Shown here in pieces: positions 5,798 through 12,572 of a stretch of DNA of 12,572 nt. Both the position numbers and the translations under genes were made by a program. The notes beneath the pieces were generated by a model. It was not told the origin of the DNA. It did not search any database and saw nothing but the letters and a program-made list of their open reading frames with translations. The first letter of the stretch is position 1. Every line of letters begins with the position of its first letter. The DNA is from an uncultured Veillonella sp. (lineage in GTDB: Bacteria > Bacillota > Negativicutes > Veillonellales > Veillonellaceae): assembly GCA_915066865.1 (NCBI GenBank), contig CAJZEE010000063.1:1-12572 (forward strand). Reading direction: 5' to 3'.

Positions 5798-8700
5798 ATG
5801 AAGCCTATATCATTAACTATAGAAGCCTTTGGTCCGTATCGTGATTCGGTCACTTTAGATTTTAATGAGCTTCAAGACCATTCCATGTTTCTCATTGCTG
5901 GTCCTACGGGGGCAGGGAAAACATCAATCTTAGATGCCATAGTGTATGCCTTGTATGGTGAGCCGAGTGGAGAAGTACGCAAAACAGATGCTATTCGCAG
6001 TGACTTTGCAGAACCTCATCGTATGACTCGTGTCGATTTCTCCTTTGCTATTGGCAATGCACAATATCGTGTTGAACGGTTACCGAAACAGATGGTAGCA
6101 AAGAAACGTGGTACAGGGATGCGTGAACAGAATGCTAGCGCTACTGTATATGAGCGGAAAGATGGTGAGTGGAAGGTCATTGCTACCTCAGCTGCCGCTA
6201 TTCGCGATACTATTCAGCAAATTATAGGCTTTCGCAAGGATCAGTTTTTACAAGTTGTGCTATTACCTCAAGGGGAATTCCGAAAGTTGCTAGTTGCCTC
6301 TACGAGTGAGCGTGAGGAATTACTGCATACACTTTTTAGAACTGAGCTATATCGAAAGTTACAAGAAGCACTGAAGGTTGCCTATGATGAAGCAAAGGCA
6401 GGTATTGAAGAAAATCTAACTAAGCAAACTGCATTTATGCAGTCTATCCCTCATGATGGAGCGACTCCAATGGTAACCATTGAGCATGTGCGTGAGTTAC
6501 TAGCAAATCGGGGCCCACATCGAGATGCTCTCGCGGTAGAACGAGATGAGGCAGTAACCGTGGTAGAACAGTTTAATGTGCTCCGAAATCAATGGTCTTT
6601 ATATAATCAGGCTCAACAATCTCTTGCTGAGGCTACTTCGAAACTTGACATGGTGAAAGTAAGGGAAACTGAGCGTGTAAATCTAAGCGAAAAGGTTCAG
6701 TTCCTTAACTCTTTGGCACCAACTCATGAATTATATAAACAATATATTGAGAAACAAGCTATATTAAAAACTTTAGAACAGGCCCTTTCAGATGCGAAAG
6801 AACATGTAGAACTAGCAACTCAACATGAGGCTAAATGTTTAGACGTATACAGTGACTTAGAAGGTCGAGCTGAAAGTATACAAGCTAAAAGAACTGCTTT
6901 GGCTCAATTTCAACAACAAGCAGAGAAGTTTAATGAGTTAGATGTATTGAAAAAGGAATTGTCCACATTACAGAGTAATTTAGAAGAATTAGATAGTAAA
7001 AAAAGCGAAGATGCCTTAGCTAAACAACGGAAGCTTGTAAAGACTTTAGAAAACGACTTAGAAGCTTTGCGTAAACAGTTACGAGATAATAACAAATTCT
7101 TAGAGGATGCTAATGTTATTCAAGGGCAACTAAATGATTTACATAGATATTCTGAATTGCTAGAAGAAATTAATAAGGTACAAAAAGAAATCGACGATAA
7201 AGGTCAAATGTTAGCGTCTTTAGATGAAACCTTGCAGGTTGCAAAGGTACATCTTGAACGATTAGAGCATCTAATGCAAGAAGGACGTGCCTTTGAGCTA
7301 GTTCATTTAGTTGTAGATAATGAGCCTTGTCCGGTTTGTGGCTCTACAGATCATCCACGGTTAGCAGCTAAGCCGGAGATGTATCCGACTAAGGATGAAA
7401 TTGAAGAGGCTCGCAAAACCCGTGACTTGGCACTGCAAAAGCAAGCTAGCGAAGTGGGACAACAGAAAACATTAGATGCTCGTCTTAAGGAGTTAGCTAA
7501 GTTAGAAGTAGAACAATGTTCCAAACTTAAGTCATCTATGGATGGTTTTTCTAAGAAAAACTTTACATCTGTTCAACAAGATTTGTTGACTAAAATGGAG
7601 CGACTTACAGCTTTACATAGTGAGTCTGAATTGTTGAGTAACACTATAGCTGACAATGAACATGAGTTAAAAGTAGCTAGAGATAAGTTAGCAACTTTAG
7701 AACTTGCCCATAATGAATTACTTAAAAATCTACACGACCTAGAAATTCGTATTAGCTCAGTACAAGCTAACATTGATGCTCTATCTAAAACTTTACCAAC
7801 CACGGATATAGCTGCATGGCAAAAACAGTTAGAGTCATTGGATAGTGATATTACACTCTACGATGAGCAGGTGAAAGTTAGCAAAACTAATTTAGATACT
7901 GCTCGAGAACAATTGAATGCCAAACGCGGACGCTTAGAAACTTTGTCCTCTCAAGTAAAAGAAGAAACAAAAAATCTTATTTTGATGTATAAGAACTATA
8001 CAAAGTCATTACAATCCATTTCTTTAACAGAGAATGATTTTGTAGAGTCTTTACGTGAGATTAAAGAGATAGAGATCTATAGAACACAGCTGAACGTTTT
8101 GACTGAAGCCTTTAATAAAGCACAAGCTGTATATGATGCGGCATTAAAAGCCACAGAAACTATGGTTAAGCCAAGTGATAGTATTACTGATGAAATTTAT
8201 TCTACAGCAGTAGAGCATCGGGATACACTAGTAGGTAATTTAGCGGCATGGGATAAAGAAACAAAGCATATTGAAACTACGCTCAATTCATTAGAAGAAC
8301 TTGAAACTGCTATGGGTGAGGCTCGTGAAAAGGTGAAGTTCTTAAGCCGATTAAATGATCTCGCTAATGGTGGGGAGCAAGGCTTTAAAAATGTTACCTT
8401 TGAACGCTATGTGCTGGGGGCTATTTTAGATGAGGTTGTATATGCTGCTAATTTACGACTTCAGAAGATGAGTCGCAACAGATATTCCTTGGAGAGATCC
8501 GACTATACAGGTGGTGGTCGTGGCAAGCAAGGCCTCGATTTGGCGGTTATGGATGCTTTTACAGGCCAATCTAGACCAGCAAATACCTTATCTGGTGGTG
8601 AAACATTCTTGGCCTCTATGGCGCTTGCCTTGGGATTAGCGGATGTTATCCAAAGCTATGCTGGTGGCATCCATATGGATACGATGTTTATTGATGAAGG

Positions 8701-8881
8701 TTTTGGTACACTCGATCCAGATACATTGGAACTCGCCATGGAAACATTGTTACAGTTGCAATCGTCAGGACGTCTCATCGGCATCATTTCTCATGTACCT
8801 GAGTTAAAGTCTCGTATACCTGCTCATTTAGAAGTGACTCGAGGTGACGACGGTAGTACGGCAAAATTTGTTATTAACTAG
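5798..8881 (+). CDS. sbcC: Exonuclease SbcCD, ATPase subunit SbcC (Rad50-like)
   Basis: SbcC is the SMC-like ATPase partner of SbcD; it binds DNA and gates the nuclease. Walker A is GPTGAGKT (35-42) and the Q-loop LLPQGEF lies at about 155-161. Two long coiled-coil arms flank the zinc hook CPVC (511-514), through which two SbcC molecules join. The ABC signature LSGGE (931-935) and the Walker B/D-loop FIDEGFGTLD (from 964; D966, E967) complete the C-terminal ATPase half. The length (1027 aa) is typical. The start abuts the sbcD stop with no gap, and its AAGGAGG ribosome binding site (5786-5792) lies inside sbcD, so translation is coupled. The coiled-coil centre is more AT-rich than the ends, as expected for low-constraint Lys/Glu/Leu codons. 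Confidence 0.96.
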   Translation: MKPISLTIEAFGPYRDSVTLDFNELQDHSMFLIAGPTGAGKTSILDAIVYALYGEPSGEVRKTDAIRSDFAEPHRMTRVDFSFAIGNAQYRVERLPKQMVAKKRGTGMREQNASATVYERKDGEWKVIATSAAAIRDTIQQIIGFRKDQFLQVVLLPQGEFRKLLVASTSEREELLHTLFRTELYRKLQEALKVAYDEAKAGIEENLTKQTAFMQSIPHDGATPMVTIEHVRELLANRGPHRDALAVERDEAVTVVEQFNVLRNQWSLYNQAQQSLAEATSKLDMVKVRETERVNLSEKVQFLNSLAPTHELYKQYIEKQAILKTLEQALSDAKEHVELATQHEAKCLDVYSDLEGRAESIQAKRTALAQFQQQAEKFNELDVLKKELSTLQSNLEELDSKKSEDALAKQRKLVKTLENDLEALRKQLRDNNKFLEDANVIQGQLNDLHRYSELLEEINKVQKEIDDKGQMLASLDETLQVAKVHLERLEHLMQEGRAFELVHLVVDNEPCPVCGSTDHPRLAAKPEMYPTKDEIEEARKTRDLALQKQASEVGQQKTLDARLKELAKLEVEQCSKLKSSMDGFSKKNFTSVQQDLLTKMERLTALHSESELLSNTIADNEHELKVARDKLATLELAHNELLKNLHDLEIRISSVQANIDALSKTLPTTDIAAWQKQLESLDSDITLYDEQVKVSKTNLDTAREQLNAKRGRLETLSSQVKEETKNLILMYKNYTKSLQSISLTENDFVESLREIKEIEIYRTQLNVLTEAFNKAQAVYDAALKATETMVKPSDSITDEIYSTAVEHRDTLVGNLAAWDKETKHIETTLNSLEELETAMGEAREKVKFLSRLNDLANGGEQGFKNVTFERYVLGAILDEVVYAANLRLQKMSRNRYSLERSDYTGGGRGKQGLDLAVMDAFTGQSRPANTLSGGETFLASMALALGLADVIQSYAGGIHMDTMFIDEGFGTLDPDTLELAMETLLQLQSSGRLIGIISHVPELKSRIPAHLEVTRGDDGSTAKFVIN

Positions 8882-8961
8882 ATATCATAAACTAGATATA
8901 GATTTGCCAAATGTGTTACTATAAAAAGAGGAGAATTCCTACAAAAACATCCTGTATTTAC

Positions 8962-8969
8962 GAAGGGGG
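8962..8969 (+). promoter_or_regulatory. Ribosome binding site fixing the glyoxalase start
   Basis: GAAGGGGG (8962-8969) lies 4 bp before the ATG at 8974. It favours that start over the in-frame ATG at 8911, which would add 21 residues (Lys/Arg/Cys-rich) not expected in the family. Confidence 0.7.
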
Positions 8970-8973
8970 TTCT

Positions 8974-9348
8974 ATGAAGTTTTCGTTTGCTCATAATAAT
9001 ATAAATGTTAAAGACCTTGATAAAAGTCTAGCATTCTATAAAGAGGCGTTATTGCTCGAGGAGTCTCGTCGTTTGGAAGACCCAAGCGGTGCTTTTACCC
9101 TCGTGTATTTAAAAAGTCCTTATACAGCACATGAATTAGAACTTACATGGTTGCGTGACTGGGATCGTCCTTATAATTTGGGGGATAATGAATTCCACTT
9201 GGCATTCTATGTAGATGACTATGAAGCGGCTCTTAAAAAGCATAAAGAAATGGGCGTTGTTGCTTATGAGAATGCTGATATGGGTATTTATTTCATAGCA
9301 GATCCAGATGGATATTGGACAGAAATCATTCCGGCGGGGAAATATTAA
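8974..9348 (+). CDS. gloA: Glyoxalase I-like protein (VOC superfamily, lactoylglutathione lyase type)
   Basis: This is a small metal-dependent enzyme of the vicinal-oxygen-chelate fold, likely detoxifying methylglyoxal as a thiol hemithioacetal in the cytoplasm. Two beta-alpha-beta-beta-beta modules are visible. The four glyoxalase I metal ligands appear conserved: H7 (FAHNNINV), E56 (ELELTW), H75 (EFHLAFYVDD) and E117 (YWTEIIP). The DPDGYWTEI ending is typical. The length from this start (124 aa) fits the single-domain bacterial enzymes. The stop overlaps the next ATG by one base (TAATG), so it is co-translated with the tcdA-like gene. The thiol cofactor is unknown, so the substrate is uncertain. 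A 92-bp spacer separates it from sbcC, with a duplicated AACTAGATAT (8876-8885 and 8890-8899) and no clear terminator or promoter. Confidence 0.82.
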   Translation: MKFSFAHNNINVKDLDKSLAFYKEALLLEESRRLEDPSGAFTLVYLKSPYTAHELELTWLRDWDRPYNLGDNEFHLAFYVDDYEAALKKHKEMGVVAYENADMGIYFIADPDGYWTEIIPAGKY

Positions 9349-10055
9349 TGGAATATATGTTAACCCGTTTAGAGTGGTTGGTTGGTCCCAATAAAATCCA
9401 AACATTAAGAGACACGTCTATCGCGCTCTTTGGTGTAGGTGGCGTAGGTGGTGGTGCCCTTGAGGCATTGGTGCGAGCTGGTGTAGGTCGCATCGTCATT
9501 ATCGATGGAGATTCCATAGCGCCTAGCAATTTGAACCGTCAAATGATTACGACTCATAATACGATTGGGGAACGTAAGGTAGAGGTAGCAAAGGCGCGAG
9601 CTCTTTCTATCAATCCTGATGTGGTGATAGAAACTCATGATATTATGTATACTGAGGAAAACTATCCTGGATTTATTCAAAGCTTGAACGTTGATTATGT
9701 TATTGACGCCATCGATATGGTAACGGCGAAACTTAATATCATTGAGGTTTGTCAACGTGAAAGCATCCCTGTTATTTCTTGTATGGGCGGAGGTAATCGC
9801 TTTTACCCAGAAAAACTTATGATTGTAGATATCAATAAGTCTCATACATGTCCTTTGGCACGCGTTATGCGTCGGGAACTCAAAAAACGGGGTATAAAAA
9901 AACAATTAGTTTTATTTTCTACTGAAAAACCGACAAAACCACAGTTCCGTGGTGATGCCACAAGTCCTGGGACATGTAGTTTTGTGCCACCAGTGGCAGG
10001 TTTTATATTAGCAGCACATGTGTTGCGTACAATTTTGGAGGTACCTGAACAATGA
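9348..10055 (+). CDS. tcdA: tRNA threonylcarbamoyladenosine dehydratase (TcdA/CsdL-like, E1-ThiF family)
   Basis: The TcdA family uses ATP to cyclise t6A to ct6A at position 37 of tRNAs that read ANN codons, in the cytoplasm. The Rossmann nucleotide-binding motif GVGGVGG (29-35), acidic D53/D55 (IIDGDSI) and NLNRQ (61-65) define the E1-like fold. Conserved later blocks are AIDMVTAK (121-128), CMGGGNRF (145-152), HTCPLAR (166-172) and SFVPPVAGF (211-219), all characteristic of TcdA rather than ThiF or MoeB. The length (235 aa) is near the usual size. The ATG at 9348 overlaps the glyoxalase stop and has GGCGGGG (9333-9339) upstream; an alternative ATG lies at 9357. The 3' end overlaps the cyclophilin gene by 4 bp (ATGA). 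Confidence 0.87.
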   Translation: MEYMLTRLEWLVGPNKIQTLRDTSIALFGVGGVGGGALEALVRAGVGRIVIIDGDSIAPSNLNRQMITTHNTIGERKVEVAKARALSINPDVVIETHDIMYTEENYPGFIQSLNVDYVIDAIDMVTAKLNIIEVCQRESIPVISCMGGGNRFYPEKLMIVDINKSHTCPLARVMRRELKKRGIKKQLVLFSTEKPTKPQFRGDATSPGTCSFVPPVAGFILAAHVLRTILEVPEQ

Positions 10056-10486
10056 AAAAAGCGAAAATCCATATGGCTGACGGCGGCGATATCGTAATTG
10101 AATTATTTGAAAAAGAAGCGCCTGGCACAGTACAAAACTTTATCGACTTGATTAACAAAGGCTTCTACAATGGCCTTCGTTTTCACCGTGTAATTCCTGG
10201 TTTCGTAGCACAAGGTGGTTGTCCTAATGGCAACGGTACAGGTGGTCCTGGCTATACAATTAAAGATGAATTAGTTGGCAATCCGCATAAACATGAGCGC
10301 GGTGCTTTATCTATGGCTCACCGTGGCCCTAATACTGGTGGTAGTCAGTTCTTTATTGTATATGAGCCACAACCTCATTTAGATGGTGTACATACTGTAT
10401 TTGGTAAAGTCATTGAAGGTATGGATGTAGTTGATGGTATCCAACAAGGTGCTATCATGGAAACTGTAGAAGTAATCGAAGGTTAA
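10052..10486 (+). CDS. ppiB: Cyclophilin-type peptidyl-prolyl cis-trans isomerase
   Basis: This is a cytoplasmic protein-folding enzyme that isomerises Xaa-Pro bonds. It has no signal peptide. The catalytic core is clear: FHRVIPGFVAQGG (R46, F51, Q54), GPNTGGSQFFI (92-102) and HLDGVHTVFGKV (109-120). At the cyclosporin-contact position, where human cyclophilin A has Trp, this protein has H114, as expected for an insensitive bacterial type. The length (144 aa) is short but normal for the compact bacterial form. The start overlaps the tcdA-like stop as ATGA, with GGAGG (10037-10041) within tcdA. The next gene starts 4 bp downstream, so this gene is in the middle of an operon. Confidence 0.94.
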   Translation: MKKAKIHMADGGDIVIELFEKEAPGTVQNFIDLINKGFYNGLRFHRVIPGFVAQGGCPNGNGTGGPGYTIKDELVGNPHKHERGALSMAHRGPNTGGSQFFIVYEPQPHLDGVHTVFGKVIEGMDVVDGIQQGAIMETVEVIEG

Positions 10487-10490
10487 TCTC

Positions 10491-11120
10491 ATGAATGAAG
10501 TATCTATTAAACATCCAGAATGGCTATATATCGATGTAAATGGTAAAACATCATATGGGTATGACCAAGAGTGGTTCACTGATGAGTGGCAACGCTTGTC
10601 TGGTTGTGGGCCTACATCGGCATCACAAGTATTGGGCTATTCGCTATTTAGGGATGGCTTATTAGATCTAGAAACCACATCCGACCAAACGCTTGCTTTA
10701 GAACGGATGAACTTAGTTTGGAAATATGTAAAGCCACGTTTTGGTGGTGGTGTTTATAAAACTCAATGGATGGAACGTGGTCTTACTCGCTTACTCGAGG
10801 ATAAAAGCCTATCTTATGATGTACATATGTTGAATGTATCTCCGTTCTGTGCATCACGCGTAGAGGTGGAGGCTGCAGCTCAGTTTATACATGATGCATT
10901 GGCACAGGATGTGCCTGTAGCATTTTTAAATCGTCATAAAGGAAAAGAGAAGGCTCTCTATACCTGGCATTGGGTTCCGATTCACAAGATGTTTATGGAC
11001 GGCGATGATATCCGCTGTGGCATCTTTGATGAAGGTGAAATTCGTGATTTCTCTTTGGCGAATTGGATGAAAGACACTATTTTAGGTGGTGGATTCTGTT
11101 ACATTAGTCGCAAAGAGTAA
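10491..11120 (+). CDS. C39-like peptidase-fold protein, uncharacterised (209 aa)
   Basis: The N-terminal block SGCGPTSASQVLGY (C39 in GCGPTSA) matches the nucleophile motif of C39-like papain-fold cysteine peptidases. A His in TWHWVPI (H160) and an acidic FDEGE (D180) stand in the right order for the other triad members. Gln residues upstream of the Cys (Q26, Q35) could supply the oxyanion hole. No signal peptide, membrane segment or ABC-transporter domain is present, so it is probably cytoplasmic and not a bacteriocin-processing exporter. The start lies 4 bp after the cyclophilin stop with a GAAGG ribosome binding site (10478-10482) inside that gene. The operon context suggests a housekeeping rather than defence role. 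The substrate is unknown; a non-proteolytic amidase or an inactive fold is also possible. Confidence 0.7.
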   Translation: MNEVSIKHPEWLYIDVNGKTSYGYDQEWFTDEWQRLSGCGPTSASQVLGYSLFRDGLLDLETTSDQTLALERMNLVWKYVKPRFGGGVYKTQWMERGLTRLLEDKSLSYDVHMLNVSPFCASRVEVEAAAQFIHDALAQDVPVAFLNRHKGKEKALYTWHWVPIHKMFMDGDDIRCGIFDEGEIRDFSLANWMKDTILGGGFCYISRKE

Positions 11121-11146
11121 GTAATAGAGCAATTAAAGTAATATAC

Positions 11147-11176
11147 ATACGCATCGCAGTGATTTGCGATGCGTAT
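11147..11176. terminator. Strong 12-bp hairpin between the C39-like gene and speE
   Basis: ATACGCATCGCA (11147-11158) pairs perfectly with TGCGATGCGTAT (11165-11176) around a 6-nt loop (GTGATT). It starts 26 bp after the upstream stop and ends 15 bp before the speE ribosome binding site. No T-run follows (TGTAGTATAA), so it may be an atypical terminator, an attenuator or a mRNA-stabilising structure in the speE leader. Confidence 0.55.
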
Positions 11177-11203
11177 TGTAGTATAAATAGTAGGAGGTAC
11201 TAC

Positions 11204-12043
11204 ATGAGTCAATGGATTACTGAGGAACAAACACCTCACTTACGTCTAAGCGCTGAAGCGGAAGAAGTGCTTTACTCTGGGGAATCTGAGTTCCAGAAAA
11301 TTGAAGTTTTTAAATCAAAAGAGTATGGTATGATGCTCGCTTTAGATGGCGTGTTCCAAACATCTGAGCGTGAAGAGTTTATCTATCATGAAATGATGAG
11401 CCATATCCCTTTGTTCTTACATCCTAATCCTGAGCGCGTTTTGATTATCGGTGGTGGTGATGGTGGCGTAGCTAGAGAATGTGTACGTCATGATTGTGTA
11501 AAAGAAGTAACAATGGTTGAAATCGATGGTAAGGTTGTAGAGTTGGCAAAACAATATCTACCAACTATTGCTAAAGCTATGATTGAAAACCACCCTAAAT
11601 TGACTGTAAAAATTGGTGATGGTATTGGTTTCATGGCAGAAGCAGAAGATTACTATGATGTAATTATCGTGGATTGTTCCGATCCAATCGGTCCTGGTGA
11701 AGGCTTATTTACAGAAGAATTCTATAAGAATACATTAAAAGCTTTGAAAGCTGATGGCTTGTTTGTACAACAAACAGAATCTCCGATGTTACATCAACCA
11801 TTAGTGGAAAAAGTTTTTGGTTACGTTAATAGCCATTTCCCAATTGCTCGCTTATATACAGCTTTTATTCCAATCTATCCTGCAGGAATGCATTGTTTTA
11901 CATTGGGTTCCAAAACATTTGATCCTCTAACATGGACTCCAAACCGTGAACAAAACTTTGAAACTAAGTATTATAATGCAGATATTCAAAAAGCTGCATT
12001 TGCATTGCCAAATTTTGTAAAAAATTATTTGCCAACTAAGTAA
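11204..12043 (+). CDS. speE: Spermidine synthase (polyamine aminopropyltransferase)
   Basis: This enzyme transfers the aminopropyl group from decarboxylated S-adenosylmethionine to putrescine, making spermidine and methylthioadenosine in the cytoplasm. The N-terminal beta-strand domain is followed by a Rossmann methyltransferase-like fold with GGGDGG (83-88), VEID (105-108), GDG (138-140) and the catalytic loop DCSDPIGPGEGLF (157-169; D157 and D160). Q31 and Y61-H62 match substrate-binding positions. QTESP (190-194) is also typical. The length (279 aa) is normal. I chose ATG 11204 because AGGAGG (11192-11197) lies directly upstream; an in-frame ATG at 11159 falls within the hairpin loop and adds 15 unrelated residues. 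No speD or speA is visible nearby. A structured terminator follows. Confidence 0.94.
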   Translation: MSQWITEEQTPHLRLSAEAEEVLYSGESEFQKIEVFKSKEYGMMLALDGVFQTSEREEFIYHEMMSHIPLFLHPNPERVLIIGGGDGGVARECVRHDCVKEVTMVEIDGKVVELAKQYLPTIAKAMIENHPKLTVKIGDGIGFMAEAEDYYDVIIVDCSDPIGPGEGLFTEEFYKNTLKALKADGLFVQQTESPMLHQPLVEKVFGYVNSHFPIARLYTAFIPIYPAGMHCFTLGSKTFDPLTWTPNREQNFETKYYNADIQKAAFALPNFVKNYLPTK

Positions 12044-12059
12044 ATAATATGTATAATGG

Positions 12060-12107
12060 GGAAGCACCATTTGTGAAACGAAAGTTTCCGATAGTGCTTC
12101 CTTATTT
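12060..12107 (+). terminator. Terminator-like hairpin after speE
   Basis: GGAAGCAC (12060-12067) pairs with GTGCTTCC (12094-12101). Inside, GAAAC (12075-12079) pairs with GTTTC (12084-12088) across a GAAA tetraloop, forming a two-storey stem with an internal loop. A moderately T-rich tail (TTATTT, 12102-12107) follows. It starts 16 bp after the speE stop and precedes the tRNA promoter. Confidence 0.75.
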
Positions 12108-12190
12108 ATATGGGGATTAAAGGGCTTATATTAGAGATAACACAATTAAAAGTTTCGTTTGTAAAAATTAATGAAATTGAGAAAAAGGTG

Positions 12191-12219
12191 TTGACACAAA
12201 TCTCTAGAAAAGATATAAT
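12191..12219 (+). promoter_or_regulatory. Consensus promoter of the tRNA cluster
   Basis: TTGACA (12191-12196) and TATAAT (12214-12219) are both perfect hexamers with the ideal 17-bp spacing. Transcription should begin near 12226, about 35 nt before tRNA-His. This is the strongest promoter in the window and fits stable-RNA expression. Confidence 0.92.
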
Positions 12220-12230
12220 TCTCTTTGTTA

Positions 12231-12247
12231 CGAAGACAATGTCTTCG
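12231..12247. repeat. Hairpin in the 5' leader of the tRNA transcript
   Basis: CGAAGAC (12231-12237) and GTCTTCG (12241-12247) are perfect complements around a 3-nt AAT loop. The hairpin lies within a few bases of the predicted transcription start and 13 bp before tRNA-His. It may protect the precursor's 5' end or position processing nucleases. Confidence 0.55.
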
Positions 12248-12260
12248 ATACCTACAAGGT

Positions 12261-12337
12261 GGTGGGTATGGTGAAGCGGTTAACACGGCGGATTGTGGCT
12301 CCGTTACGCGTGGGTTCGATCCCCACTACTCACCCCA
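12261..12337 (+). tRNA. tRNA-His (anticodon GTG), CCA encoded
   Basis: The 7-bp acceptor GTGGGTA (12262-12268) pairs with TACTCAC (12327-12333), with one G-U. The anticodon stem GCGGA/TCCGT holds loop TTGTGGC with GTG at 12295-12297, which reads CAC and CAT. The T-arm is GTGGG-TTCGATC-CCCAC. The extra G at 12261 (G-1) faces discriminator C at 12334, the identity signature of bacterial tRNA-His. CCA is genomically encoded (12335-12337). It is first in the cluster. Confidence 0.95.
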
Positions 12338-12361
12338 TAACCTACACATCGTAATCACTGT

Positions 12362-12436
12362 AGGGGTGTCGCCAAGTGGTAAGGCAACGGACTTTGACTC
12401 CGTTATGCGCTGGTTCGATCCCAGCCACCCCTGCCA
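12362..12436 (+). tRNA. tRNA-Gln (anticodon TTG), CCA encoded
   Basis: Acceptor AGGGGTG (12362-12368) pairs with CACCCCT (12426-12432), followed by discriminator G and CCA (12434-12436). The D-arm (GCC/GGC) and T-arm (GCTGG-TTCGATC-CCAGC) are complete. The anticodon loop CTTTGAC carries TTG at 12394-12396, reading CAA and CAG. It lies 24 nt after tRNA-His and 4 nt before tRNA-Lys, on the same transcript. Confidence 0.95.
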
Positions 12437-12440
12437 ACAT

Positions 12441-12516
12441 GACTCACTAGCTCAGTTGGCAGAGCACCTGACTTTTAATCAGGGTGTCCCGCGTTCGAGT
12501 CGCGGGTGAGTCACCA
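12441..12516 (+). tRNA. tRNA-Lys (anticodon TTT), CCA encoded
   Basis: Acceptor GACTCAC (12441-12447) pairs with GTGAGTC (12506-12512), followed by discriminator A and CCA (12514-12516). Anticodon stem CCTGA/TCAGG holds loop CTTTTAA with TTT at 12474-12476, reading AAA and AAG. The D-arm (GCTCAGTTGGCAGAGC) and the TTCGAGT T-loop are typical. As a reader of ANN codons, it is a likely t6A/ct6A substrate of the TcdA-like enzyme encoded upstream. Confidence 0.96.
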
Positions 12517-12521
12517 TTTCT

Positions 12522-12572
12522 GGCCCGTTGGTCAAGCGGTTAAGACACCGCCCTTTCACGGCGGTATCCCGG
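12522..12572 (+). tRNA. tRNA-Glu (anticodon TTC), 3' end cut by window edge
   Basis: The acceptor 5' strand GGCCCGT (12522-12528), a D-arm with AAGCGGTTAA, and anticodon stem CCGCC/GGCGG with loop CTTTCAC are visible. The anticodon TTC at 12555-12557 reads GAA and GAG. The T-arm and 3' acceptor lie beyond the window. It starts 5 nt after the CCA of tRNA-Lys. Confidence 0.93.

Noticed and set aside
8876..8899. Direct repeat AACTAGATAT at the sbcC 3' end
   Set aside because: The two 10-bp copies are short, one overlaps the sbcC stop codon, and nothing else marks an attachment site or mobile-element boundary.
8911..8973. Upstream in-frame ATG for the glyoxalase-like gene
   Set aside because: It would add 21 residues with no family match; the ATG at 8974 has a much better ribosome binding site and gives the usual family length.
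9315..9347. Upstream in-frame ATG for the tcdA-like gene, overlapping the glyoxalase end
   Set aside because: It would add 11 residues encoded by glyoxalase sequence; the TAATG overlap start at 9348 is better supported and gives the expected N-terminus.
9405..9905. 166-aa minus-strand open frame inside the tcdA-like gene
   Set aside because: It is fully antisense to a gene with clear family motifs and gives a composition without recognisable domains.
11159..11203. Upstream in-frame ATG for speE
   Set aside because: This start lies in the loop of the strong hairpin with no ribosome binding site; the ATG at 11204 follows AGGAGG and gives the normal spermidine synthase N-terminus.
12225..12509. 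94-aa + strand open frame across the tRNA cluster
   Set aside because: It runs through three complete tRNA genes and is an artefact of their sequence.

Overview
The window looks like ordinary chromosome from a low-to-moderate GC, anaerobic-type Firmicute. I infer Negativicutes, most likely Veillonella, from the gene content, the AT-rich intergenic spacers and the codon use; a ribosomal or whole-genome comparison would be needed to prove this. All recognisable genes and all four tRNAs lie on the + strand.

Left end (1-1036). The 3' end of an unidentified gene is followed by two small, very AT-rich genes for unrecognised multi-pass membrane proteins. They are rich in ATA, TTA and AGA codons, unlike the genes that follow, and are the only clearly accessory-looking part of the window.

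Middle (1116-8881). This part holds a CshA-type DEAD-box RNA helicase with an Arg/Asp-rich tail and its own terminator. Next come a PerR-type peroxide regulator with a strong promoter and an apparent self-operator, endonuclease IV (nfo), and the sbcD-sbcC pair. The genes downstream of perR form a DNA-damage and oxidative-stress neighbourhood: PerR senses peroxide, Nfo repairs abasic and oxidised sites, and SbcCD opens hairpins and blocked ends. The spacers before nfo and before sbcD carry unusual AT-rich direct, inverted and tandem repeats.

Right part (8962-12103). A tightly packed run encodes a glyoxalase-I-like enzyme, a TcdA-type tRNA t6A dehydratase (E1-like), a cyclophilin peptidyl-prolyl isomerase and an uncharacterised C39-like cysteine-peptidase-fold protein. 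These genes overlap or are 4 bp apart. Spermidine synthase (speE) follows after a spacer with a strong 12-bp hairpin, and a structured terminator comes after it.

Right end (12191-12572). A near-consensus promoter (TTGACA, 17 bp, TATAAT) drives a tRNA cluster: His(GTG), Gln(TTG), Lys(TTT) and Glu(TTC, cut by the window edge). No intergenic stretch exceeds 300 bp. I saw no CRISPR array, transposase, phage module or complete new defence system. The best leads for novelty are the two orphan membrane proteins, the Per-box-like palindromes, the repeat-rich spacers and the C39-like protein.
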